The notes beneath the pieces are model-generated. The model did no database searches and was not told where the DNA came from. It saw only the letters and a program-made list of their open reading frames with translations. Positions 1 to 5,506 of a stretch of DNA of 5,551 bases are shown piece after piece. The DNA comes from Desulfofustis sp. GTDB lineage: Bacteria > Desulfobacterota > Desulfobulbia > Desulfobulbales > Desulfocapsaceae. Each line of letters starts with the position of its first letter. Position 1 is the stretch's first letter. The position numbers and the translations under genes are program-made. The stretch spans positions 1-5,551 of the forward strand of contig JARFQM010000417.1 of the NCBI GenBank assembly GCA_029287755.1. The letters run 5' to 3'.

Positions 1-2
1 CG

Positions 3-68
3 GACCCGCAAGTCGACTATATAATCAGGGAGGCCAAAAAACGAATGGCGGCCGGAGGCCGAAAATGA
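3..68 (+). CDS. C-terminal end of an unidentified gene (partial, 5' end outside window)
   Basis: Reading from base 3, the plus strand is open for 21 codons and stops at TGA 66-68. The peptide is charged and helix-like (DPQVDYIIREAKK, then RMAAGGRK), which resembles a genuine protein C-terminus. The other two frames look worse: one stops at 22-24, and the other continues as low-complexity sequence antisense to ppaC. The stop lies directly before the hairpin at 71-97, so the gene would converge on ppaC and could share that terminator. Nothing in 21 residues identifies a family. The call rests on reading frame and composition only. Confidence 0.4.
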   Translation, partial: DPQVDYIIREAKKRMAAGGRK

Positions 69-97
69 AACGGCCCGGTTCCAGGGGAACCAGGCCG
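61..97 (-). terminator. Intrinsic terminator of ppaC
   Basis: Arms 71-82 and 86-97 form a 12-bp stem around a 3-base loop. In minus-strand RNA all 12 positions pair, with one G-U wobble (positions 76/92). In plus-strand RNA the same position is a C/A mismatch. On the minus strand the stem is followed by TTTCATTTTC (70-61), a U-rich tract. Orientation, pairing and position 44 bases past the ppaC stop all fit a rho-independent terminator for that gene. It may also slow plus-strand transcription from the converging gene. Confidence 0.8.
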
Positions 98-140
98 TCG
101 GATCATCAAAAAATGGATCACCCAAAAACTACGGGTCTGC

Positions 141-1070
141 CTAACAGCCGAAGGCCTCCTGCAGGTTGGGGACGGTCTGCTTTTTGCGGCTCATCATCCC
201 ATCAATCCACATTGACGCATTTTCCAGTTTGGAATTGAAGGCTTCCTCGATCAGGGCGGGATCATCAGACAAAACGACCAGATCGGTTCCTTCCTTTACC
301 ACGTCGGTGAGCATCAGCAGTACAGAGTGGCGCCCGTCGGCTTTAACCTCTTCCATGGCCTTCATCAGCTCATCACGTATGTCAGCAACCTGATCGATGG
401 TCGCCAGCTCAAGCTGACCAACGCCAACTTTGTTGCCCTTCATATCAAAATCCTTGTAATCCCGGAAGAGCAGATCTTTGGCGGGTACGCCGTCGACCGC
501 TGATTTGGCCTTGAGCATGTCCATGAACAGCGCATCGGTATCGTCGATCCCGGCAACCACTTTCAACTCTGCTACAGCCGCTTTATCGTCCTCTGTGCAG
601 GTGGGCGACTTGAAGTTAACCGTATCACTTAGAATAGCGCAAAGCATGCCGCCGGCGATATCCTTGGGGATTGCCACGCCGGCATCTTTGAACATCTTGT
701 TGAGCACGGTACCTGTGCAGCCAACCGGTTCCGCCCGGAAGAGAATCGGGTTGTTGGTGGTCACATCACCGATTTTATGATGATCGACGATGGCAACAAC
801 ATCGGCCTCGCCGAGATTTGCCGGTCCTTGGGCGATATCACTGAAATCAACAAGGGCAAGTTGTTTTCCGGCTGCGTCGGCGATTTTTTCCGGGGCGGCC
901 AGACCGAAGCGGTCAAGCACAAGCTTGGACTCGGGGTTGAGTCCATCGGCTTCACTCTGCATACAGGCTTTAGCCTCAGTTCCCTGGGCGTTCAACAGAG
1001 CGGCATAGGCGATGGCAGAAGTTACAGAATCGGTATCCGGGCTCGAATGGCCAACTACGCATACAGTCAT
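141..1070 (-). CDS. ppaC: Manganese-dependent inorganic pyrophosphatase (class II, DHH family)
   Basis: This cytoplasmic enzyme hydrolyses pyrophosphate to two phosphates, which pulls biosynthetic reactions forward. The 309-residue length is typical of the CBS-less family II enzymes. The N-terminal DHH domain carries the metal ligands in the expected order: GHSSPDTDS at 7-15 (His8, Asp12, Asp14), LVD ending at Asp75, the DHH motif at 96-98 (His97 ligand, His98 active site) and LSDT with Asp149. The C-terminal DHHA2 domain ends in SRKKQ at 294-298, the substrate-binding signature. No CBS or DRTGG regulatory insert is present, so nucleotide regulation is not expected. The ATG at 1068-1070 is preceded by GGAGGA (1082-1077) six bases upstream. 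The gene stands alone, with its own promoter and terminator, and is divergent from the membrane-protein gene. All key residues are intact. Confidence 0.97.
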   Translation of the reverse strand: MTVCVVGHSSPDTDSVTSAIAYAALLNAQGTEAKACMQSEADGLNPESKLVLDRFGLAAPEKIADAAGKQLALVDFSDIAQGPANLGEADVVAIVDHHKIGDVTTNNPILFRAEPVGCTGTVLNKMFKDAGVAIPKDIAGGMLCAILSDTVNFKSPTCTEDDKAAVAELKVVAGIDDTDALFMDMLKAKSAVDGVPAKDLLFRDYKDFDMKGNKVGVGQLELATIDQVADIRDELMKAMEEVKADGRHSVLLMLTDVVKEGTDLVVLSDDPALIEEAFNSKLENASMWIDGMMSRKKQTVPNLQEAFGC

Positions 1071-1132
1071 TTCACATCCTCCGATAATTTTTTATTTGGT
1101 TGAAGGCTTCAAAACTAGGTAATGAACCGACA

Positions 1133-1162
1133 TTCACAATCGCTGAAACAGTCGCTTAAAAT
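1133..1162 (+). promoter_or_regulatory. Possible plus-strand promoter for the 1381-3685 unit
   Basis: TTCACA (1133-1138, 5 of 6) and TAAAAT (1157-1162, 5 of 6) are separated by 18 bases and point toward the membrane-protein gene. The -10 box overlaps the ppaC -10 box on the other strand, so the two promoters would compete. The predicted leader would be long, about 210 bases. This is a weak call, because AT-rich intergenic DNA often yields such matches. Confidence 0.25.
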
Positions 1163-1186
1163 AGTGTTTTCACTCCTGGCCGTCAA
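1158..1186 (-). promoter_or_regulatory. Sigma-70 type promoter for ppaC
   Basis: On the minus strand a -35 box TTGACG (1186-1181, 5 of 6 consensus) is separated by exactly 17 bases from a -10 box TATTTT (1163-1158, 4 of 6). Transcription would start near 1151, giving a leader of about 80 bases before the ppaC ATG. The leader contains a small perfect palindrome, TTGAAG-G-CTTCAA (1100-1112). Its one-base centre makes it a poor RNA hairpin. The promoter call rests on sequence match and position. Confidence 0.6.
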
Positions 1187-1282
1187 GTATAAAAGAATGG
1201 TGAACAGCCATTCATCTATTACCACTGCTCCACCATTTACCACCGATTTAAGAGCTTGAATATCTAAGCCTTTTGTTGATCG

Positions 1283-1303
1283 CGCTGGCATTTAATTCCA
1301 GCG
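1283..1303. repeat. 21-bp near-perfect dyad, possible operator
   Basis: Two 10-base arms (1283-1292 and 1294-1303) flank a single central T at 1293 and match at 9 of 10 positions, with CGCTGG/CCAGCG at the outer ends. It lies 78 bases upstream of the likely ATG at 1381, between any promoter and the gene. Odd-centred symmetry of this size suits a dimeric DNA-binding protein. As RNA it could also form a hairpin with a 6-bp GC-rich stem. It is not followed by a T tract, so it is not an intrinsic terminator. Confidence 0.4.
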
Positions 1304-1380
1304 TGACTTCTGACCGGCGACCCGTTATAGTTAGGCGAAGCAGAATTCTACTATTTCAAATATTTACCGACCTGCACCCG

Positions 1381-2370
1381 ATGGAAAATCACGGCTTTGA
1401 CAAACCTGGCGATTCCGGATCCGTTATCCCGTATATCGTTATCGCCCTTCTGACTCTGGTAATCATAATCCTTCTCTTGGTATTCTTCCTGGGGCCGGAT
1501 TCCATTAATGGGCTGAGGAACGCCATAGGCTTATCCTCACAATCATCGCAGAACAGCGAAATGGTTGATGGTTCCAAGCCATCTGCTCCCGGCGATTCCG
1601 GCTCCGTGGCACTCAGCCAAAGCAAACCCTTCGACGGGGTCGGCGGACCTGAAACCCCAGGTGGCGTCTCCCCCTCCGGCCAACCGGGAACGACTGAATC
1701 GCCCCGGGTACCGGGTTCTTATCAAGGCGCGTTAGACGCTTCGTCCTGTGCTGGACTGGCGGACAATGTCGAAGCCTTTTTCAATAAGCTCGATACCAGG
1801 GATTACATCAATAGTTTTCAACTCGACTCACCCAGTTCAGTATACTTTCCGGAACTCATCCAGAAATTGGTCGACAACCCGCCCATCGTCAGCGGCGAGA
1901 CTGACGATCTGTTTACGATTCTGCAGAACACCGCCCACTTTTTCCGTATAATAGGCAAGAAAAACATTCTTGTGCTGAAGGGCATTCTCGACCGTGAGCA
2001 GGCAACCTTCGAGCACATACTTTTTGATTTTTATACGCTTACCGCTCAACCTGAGTGTCTGCAGGAACGCTTCAGCCTGACCATCGGTCAGGACCCCATG
2101 TACGCATACGCCGGATTTTTCCTCAATACCATGGGCGGCAGGTTGTATCTGTTCCGCCGGGATTCCATGTCACGGATGGTGGTCAATTTTTACGCTATTT
2201 TGATCATCGAACAGGCTAACGAAGAAGGAAGAAACAAGTACGGGATAGACATTAAAGATGCGATTGACAACCTGATCATTGAGATCGAATCGAGCAGAAT
2301 AAAATTGCAGATGCGGGACTTCTACCTGGATACCCTCTATGATTTGAAAGTCAAATACCAGTCGAGGTGA
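1381..2370 (+). CDS. Unrecognised single-pass membrane protein with extracytoplasmic domain
   Basis: I do not recognise a family. With the ATG at 1381 the protein has 329 residues: a short N-terminus (1-15), one strongly hydrophobic segment (about 16-37), a Pro/Gly/Ser-rich linker (about 52-115) and a mostly helical domain (about 120-329). That domain contains two cysteines, Cys123 and Cys226, which could form a disulfide if the domain is outside the cytoplasm. The few positive charges before the hydrophobic segment leave topology uncertain. Residues 9-15 and 70-76 are the same heptapeptide, PGDSGSV. The frame is open upstream to TTG 1273, but that extension looks non-coding. Neither start has a good Shine-Dalgarno sequence, so the start is the weakest part of this call. 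The stop lies 7 bases before the aminopeptidase gene, whose ribosome binding site overlaps it, so the two are probably co-transcribed and translationally coupled. No catalytic motif is visible. Confidence 0.8.
   Translation: MENHGFDKPGDSGSVIPYIVIALLTLVIIILLLVFFLGPDSINGLRNAIGLSSQSSQNSEMVDGSKPSAPGDSGSVALSQSKPFDGVGGPETPGGVSPSGQPGTTESPRVPGSYQGALDASSCAGLADNVEAFFNKLDTRDYINSFQLDSPSSVYFPELIQKLVDNPPIVSGETDDLFTILQNTAHFFRIIGKKNILVLKGILDREQATFEHILFDFYTLTAQPECLQERFSLTIGQDPMYAYAGFFLNTMGGRLYLFRRDSMSRMVVNFYAILIIEQANEEGRNKYGIDIKDAIDNLIIEIESSRIKLQMRDFYLDTLYDLKVKYQSR
2364..2369 (+). promoter_or_regulatory. Ribosome binding site of apeB overlapping the upstream stop codon
   Basis: GAGGTG at 2364-2369 lies 8 bases before the ATG at 2378 and runs into the TGA stop (2368-2370) of the membrane-protein gene. 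It fixes the apeB start. Ribosomes finishing the upstream gene would cover this site, which is the usual arrangement for translational coupling. Confidence 0.75.
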
Positions 2371-2377
2371 AAAATTA

Positions 2378-3685
2378 ATGCCCCCGCCAAAGTTAAACGA
2401 CGCCCTCTTCAATTTTATAAGTGCCACTCCCACACCTTTCCATGCCGTCGCTAACCTTGGCAGTATTCTCCAAGGTGCCCGCTTCACTATTCTTCACGAA
2501 AATCAGGAGTGGCAGATCGAACCTGAAGGTCGTTACGCCTTAATCAGAAACGGCTCTTTGATAGCCTTTACCACTGGTTCCGGTGATTTCCACAGAGAAG
2601 GGTTCAGACTGCTCGGAGCCCATACCGACAGCCCCAGTCTCCAGCTCAAACCACATCCGCGCGCACCCTCTTCCCCCTATTTGCAATTCAGTGTCGAAAA
2701 ATATGGCGGCGCCCTGCTGAATACCTGGTTTGACCGTGAACTTTCTCTGGCCGGGAGGGTAACGGTTCTCGCCGACAGCGGTGTGGCCTGCTCCTGCCTC
2801 ATCGATTTTCAGGAACCGGTTCTCTATGTTCCGAGTCTCGCCATACACCTTGACAGGAAGGCCAACGAAGGGCGTGAAATAAATGTCCAGAACGATCTCA
2901 GCCCGGTACTTGCACAAAGCGTCTCATCAGAAGAGCAATGGCATGCCCTGCTGCTCGACCGTATCAACACCCTCAACGATGACCTCACGGCCCGCTCTGT
3001 GCTGGGCTATGATCTGTTCTGCTACGACAGCTCCCCTCCTCGATTTTTCGGCTTGGATAAAAAATTCATCTGCGGGCCCCGGCTCGACAATTTGCTGAGC
3101 TGTTTTATCGGCCTGCAAGCTCTTCTCGATAAGGACAACACGGCCAACTGCATGCTCATCTTTACCAACCACGAAGAAATCGGCTCCACCAGCAGCAGCG
3201 GCGCCCTGAGCAATTTCGCCGTTTCAGTTCTCTCCAGAATATGCGGTAGTCTGGAAAATCATGCCATTTCAATGAATCGCTCGTTTTTTATTTCACTCGA
3301 TAATGCCCATGCCAGTCACCCCAACTACATCGACAAGGGCGACGCCGATCATCAGGTGATTCTGAATCATGGCCCTGTTATAAAAATCAACAGCTCGCAG
3401 CGTTACTGTTCCAATTCAAGAAGCGGGGCAATTTTCAGACTGCTCTGTACCGAGGCCGGTGTGTCAACCCAGAATTTCATAATGCGAAGCGATATGGCAT
3501 GCGGCTCGACAATTGGCCCGCTTACCAGTGCCGAACTCGGGGTCGAAGGAGTCGACGTCGGGGTTCCGACCTGGGCCATGCACTCCATTCGGGAGGTAAC
3601 CGGCGCCAAGGACCCGGAGCTTCTCTACCGAGTTTCTCACCATTTTTTTAACAGAGACGACTTAGTTGTAATATCAGATATTTAG
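2378..3685 (+). CDS. apeB: M18 family aminopeptidase (probable aspartyl aminopeptidase)
   Basis: This is a cytosolic metallo-aminopeptidase that removes N-terminal, usually acidic, residues from peptides. At 435 residues it has the normal family length. The di-metal site can be read in order: AHTDSP at 81-86 (His82, Asp84), RLDNL at 235-239 (Asp237 bridging), NHEEIGS at 264-270 (Glu266 catalytic base, Glu267 ligand), SLDNAHASHP at 306-315 (Asp308) and AMHSIRE at 400-406 (His402). SDMACGSTIGP at 371-381 is the conserved late M18 block. The insertion between about 95 and 230 corresponds to the dodecamer-forming domain of the family. There is no signal peptide. It follows the membrane-protein gene by 7 bases. 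A functional link between the two is not evident. Family assignment is secure. Acidic-residue preference comes from the family, not from anything visible here. Confidence 0.95.
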   Translation: MPPPKLNDALFNFISATPTPFHAVANLGSILQGARFTILHENQEWQIEPEGRYALIRNGSLIAFTTGSGDFHREGFRLLGAHTDSPSLQLKPHPRAPSSPYLQFSVEKYGGALLNTWFDRELSLAGRVTVLADSGVACSCLIDFQEPVLYVPSLAIHLDRKANEGREINVQNDLSPVLAQSVSSEEQWHALLLDRINTLNDDLTARSVLGYDLFCYDSSPPRFFGLDKKFICGPRLDNLLSCFIGLQALLDKDNTANCMLIFTNHEEIGSTSSSGALSNFAVSVLSRICGSLENHAISMNRSFFISLDNAHASHPNYIDKGDADHQVILNHGPVIKINSSQRYCSNSRSGAIFRLLCTEAGVSTQNFIMRSDMACGSTIGPLTSAELGVEGVDVGVPTWAMHSIREVTGAKDPELLYRVSHHFFNRDDLVVISDI

Positions 3686-3704
3686 TTCTTTTTGTGACAC
3701 ATTG

Positions 3705-3727
3705 TAGCAATTGACTTTCCATTGCTA
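3705..3727 (+). repeat. Inverted repeat just downstream of apeB
   Basis: TAGCAAT (3705-3711) and ATTGCTA (3721-3727) form a perfect 7-bp stem around a 9-base loop, extendable by one G-U pair, and begin 20 bases after the apeB stop. The stem is AT-rich and no T tract follows, so it is at best a weak terminator or an mRNA 3'-end processing or stability hairpin. The T run at 3687-3693 precedes the stem rather than following it. Confidence 0.35.
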
Positions 3728-3908
3728 TTACGGTACCCAAACAGAAGGCTGAATTTGCTCGATTCTCTTTTTCCCGGAGCTGCTTTGCTGTCAAATTCAC
3801 AGTCCCCATGGTTGTACCCACGACAGCGTCCATCTGAGCGGACCGAGGTACCATTACTCTTTTATCCGCTTGTGGTCTTATAGACTTGTAAACCGATAAT
3901 TCTCAACC

Positions 3909-3916
3909 AAGGAGGA
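3909..3916 (+). promoter_or_regulatory. Strong ribosome binding site of the cytochrome gene
   Basis: AAGGAGGA at 3909-3916 is a near-ideal Shine-Dalgarno sequence ending three bases before the ATG at 3920, which fixes the start. The remaining upstream spacer (3686-3908) contains no convincing sigma-70 pair. The best single boxes, TTGACT at 3711 and GATAAT at 3895, have no partner at proper spacing or lie too close to the start. Confidence 0.8.
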
Positions 3917-3919
3917 ACC

Positions 3920-5263
3920 ATGAAAAGAGCTTTTGTTTTCGGGCTGATCGGTTTTGCCGGGTGCGCTCTGCTGGCCTTTAATGCCTCGGGGGCTGGAGGG
4001 CCGAAACCGGAACCGCCGGCCAAAGCGACGACCATTGCGGAACTGGCAGAACGCTACGATTCCAGCAGGTGCGCGGACTGCCACGAGGAGATTTACGACG
4101 AATGGGAAAATTCTCTGCATGCCCGCTCGATTCTCGGCAGTCCCCGTACGGCGCCCACCATCATCACCGCCATTGAAAAAGGGCTCAAGCTGTTCCCCTA
4201 CTCAGGCGTAAAATCTGATGATGACATCACCGTCGAACATCTGATGATATGCGCGAAATGTCATCTGCCGCAGCTCGACGAAGCCACCGATGACGTCGCC
4301 CGGGAAATAGTGGCGACAATCAGGGGCTGGCAGCAGGCCTACAGGGACGGCGACGACGATACCGCTGAAGAACTCGAGGAAACCATTGCAAGCCTCAACA
4401 TCGGCTGTATGGTCTGTCACAACAAGGTCGCGCTCATTCACAAATGGGCGGACGGCTACCCTCAACCCGACACGGTGTATGGTGCTCAGGAAGGTGATCA
4501 CGAAGACGAAGAATTGGTCAACATGGCGGAAGCGCCCGCTCTTGGCGAATCTATCTTCTGCGGGCAGTGCCACGGCCTCGGGCCAAATTTGGAGCTCGAT
4601 CATCCTTCCCAGTGTGCGACCCTTTATGGCAGCTATCTTTTCTCCTACGTGGCTCACGGAGGAAGTGAATCCTGCCAGGAATGCCACATGGAGAAATCCG
4701 AGCTCGGCCACGACATGCAATCCTACAAGGACGAGGCCATGATCGACATGGCCCTCGATGTCAAAGTCGAAGGCCGCTCAATCTTCTGGCGCAAGAACAA
4801 GGCCGAGGGTGTGGTGCCCATCGGTATCATCGACGTTTCCATGTACAACAAAGCGGGACATGTTATTCCAGACGGCTGACCGACTCCCAACCGGCTGGTC
4901 CTGGATGTGACCGCGAAAACCGATGATGACAACGTAATCTACAACGAACAGAGAATTTACATGCCGTTCCCTGGCAGGTTCGGCAGAGGCAAAGAGATGG
5001 GCCGCGGCCCTTATGAAAAGAGTGGTCTTTTGAGGGAAACGAGCCTTGCCCCCGGACAGACCAAGCATGAAACGTTTGAGATCACCTATCCGTTCGAAGA
5101 TCAGGAAAAAGATGGTCAATCGAGGCGAGAACTGCTCAAGGATGAACTGACGGTCACCGTAACCATATGGTACGTACCGTTTGGTGAATTCGACGGCAAT
5201 GAAGTCGCTTTTTATGAAGAGGAAAAGACCCTGGATCTGAAAACGGAGTGGATCTGGAGGTAA
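3920..5263 (+). CDS. Exported pentaheme c-type cytochrome, probable selenoprotein (in-frame TGA at codon 320)
   Basis: This is an electron-transfer protein outside the cytoplasmic membrane. The N-terminus (MKRAFVFGLIGFAG...) is a Sec signal peptide. FAGC ending at Cys15 could be a poor lipobox, otherwise cleavage after about Ala25 fits. Five CXXCH haem motifs follow: CADCH 51-55, CAKCH 111-115, CMVCH 163-167, CGQCH 214-218 and CQECH 252-256. Histidines outside the motifs (67, 107, 174, 194, 228, 246, 264, 314) could be distal ligands. Codon 320 is TGA, within GHVIPDG-TGA-PTPNR. The same frame then continues for 127 codons to TAA 5261-5263 as a haem-free, probably beta-rich domain. No frameshift is needed, and the only independent start (GTG 4907) has no ribosome binding site. 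With Sec inserted the protein has 447 residues. A tentative resemblance, from memory only, is to the Geobacter outer-surface conduit cytochrome ExtKL. Alternatives are a nonsense mutation or a sequencing error in a Cys or Trp codon. Confidence 0.75.
4877..4879 (+). other. In-frame TGA, candidate selenocysteine codon (Sec320)
   Basis: This is the only stop in the cytochrome frame between 3920 and 5260. It is a TGA, the only stop codon used for selenocysteine. It follows GHVIPDG. GHxxP(T/D)G is a recurrent haem-proximal motif in multiheme cytochromes, and a Cys would be a natural residue after it. If Sec is inserted, it would lie six residues after His314, a potential haem ligand, which places a reactive selenol near a haem. 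No selA, selB, selC or selD lies in the window, so decoding capacity cannot be checked here. Confidence 0.7.
4894..4914 (+). promoter_or_regulatory. Candidate bacterial SECIS hairpin
   Basis: GGTC (4897-4900) pairs with GACC (4909-4912), and GC (4894-4895) pairs with GC (4913-4914), leaving U4896 bulged on the 5' side. The apical loop 4901-4908 has GG at its centre, and a U4902-G4907 wobble would reduce it to a GGAU tetraloop. There are 21 bases between the TGA and the loop, within the usual bacterial SECIS distance. The E. coli fdhF element likewise has a bulged U a few pairs below a loop starting with GG. An alternative fold, CCA-ACC/GGT-CC-TGG (4887-4904, loop GGCT), is also possible but sits closer to the TGA. 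The folding was done by eye. Confidence 0.5.
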
Positions 5264-5298
5264 TACTTTAGATTTCAAACAATAGACTTACACGGCCT

Positions 5299-5336
5299 AA
5301 AGCCCGCATGCGAAGGTATGCGGGCTTTGTCGTTTT
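5299..5336 (+). terminator. Intrinsic terminator after the cytochrome gene
   Basis: AAAGCCCGCAT (5299-5309) and ATGCGGGCTTT (5318-5328) form a perfect 11-bp stem with an 8-base loop, closable by one more G-U pair. A T-rich stretch, TTTGTCGTTTT (5326-5336), follows. It starts 35 bases after the TAA at 5261-5263 and not after the internal TGA. It therefore marks 5263 as the functional end of the cytochrome unit. Confidence 0.9.
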
Positions 5337-5367
5337 GCGGCGCACACTCTATGAGAAAAGGAGTTGC

Positions 5368-5412
5368 ATGAGTAAAATAATGTGGTATATATTTAGTTGT
5401 TTAACTATTTAG
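5368..5412 (+). CDS. Possible 14-codon leader ORF
   Basis: ATG 5368 is preceded by AAGGAG (5358-5363) with a 4-base spacer and encodes MSKIMWYIFSCLTI before TAG 5410-5412. The ribosome binding site is better than chance, and the ORF lies 94 bases upstream of the next gene, a position typical of leader peptides. The peptide is hydrophobic and has no run of one amino acid that would suggest attenuation. It could equally be a chance ORF in AT-rich DNA. Confidence 0.25.
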   Translation: MSKIMWYIFSCLTI

Positions 5413-5414
5413 TT
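5391..5414. repeat. 8-bp direct repeat ATTTAGTT
   Basis: ATTTAGTT occurs at 5391-5398 and again at 5407-5414, a period of 16 bases. Between them TAGTT (5394-5398) and AACTA (5403-5407) also form a short inverted repeat. The spacing places the two copies about one and a half helical turns apart. It may be a regulator site or simply low-complexity AT-rich sequence. Confidence 0.25.
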
Positions 5415-5432
5415 TATCCATTAAGCATTTGT

Positions 5433-5450
5433 GGTACTTTGCATAGTACC
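5433..5450. repeat. 18-bp inverted repeat upstream of the last gene
   Basis: GGTACT (5433-5438) and AGTACC (5445-5450) are perfect 6-base arms around a 6-base centre (TTGCAT). The element is 56 bases upstream of the ATG at 5507. It could be an operator or an mRNA leader hairpin. No T tract follows directly, so it is not an intrinsic terminator. A good promoter match was not found nearby. Confidence 0.35.
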
Positions 5451-5506
5451 TCCCTTGTCCCTAACTATCTCTCAAACCACTAAACATTCACACAGGAGAC
5501 ATGACG

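Larger units (their letters stand above)
1071..1380. other. Divergent intergenic region between ppaC and the membrane-protein gene
   Basis: These 310 bases hold the ppaC ribosome binding site and promoter on the minus strand, the 21-bp dyad at 1283-1303, and a 6-bp inverted repeat GAATGG/CCATTC (1195-1200, 1208-1213) just upstream of the ppaC -35 box. A weak plus-strand promoter match is also present. The reading frame of the downstream gene stays open back to a TTG at 1273, but the extra 36 residues do not look like protein. I see no small gene or structured RNA here. Confidence 0.6.

Noticed and set aside
777..1103. 108-codon plus-strand frame opposite ppaC
   Set aside because: It is antisense to the 5' part of ppaC, whose active-site motifs prove the minus-strand frame.
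1273..1380. N-terminal extension of the membrane protein from TTG 1273
   Set aside because: The 36 extra residues are unlike an N-terminus, there is no Shine-Dalgarno sequence, and the 21-bp dyad falls inside it. ATG 1381 places the hydrophobic segment near the N-terminus as expected.
3695..3711. Sigma-54 type -24/-12 promoter (TGACAC...GC) before the cytochrome gene
   Set aside because: The -24 GG is GA, and the distance to the GC is one base short of the required spacing.
3648..3854. 68-codon minus-strand frame in the spacer after apeB
   Set aside because: It has only a weak purine-rich stretch before the ATG, overlaps the apeB 3' end, and encodes no recognisable domain. The spacer is probably non-coding.
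3920..3964. Lipoprotein assignment of the cytochrome from FAGC at residues 12-15
   Set aside because: Phe at -3 is a poor lipobox, the signal would be very short, and the hydrophobic stretch continues past the Cys. It is kept only as a possibility.
4202..4720. 172-codon open frame on the minus strand inside the cytochrome gene
   Set aside because: It is entirely antisense to the cytochrome, and the plus-strand frame with five CXXCH motifs explains the coding signal.
4907..5263. Separate 118-residue gene starting at GTG 4907
   Set aside because: There is no ribosome binding site, the start lies inside sequence that already reads as protein from 4880, and it is in the same frame as the cytochrome. 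It is better explained as the tail after a recoded TGA.
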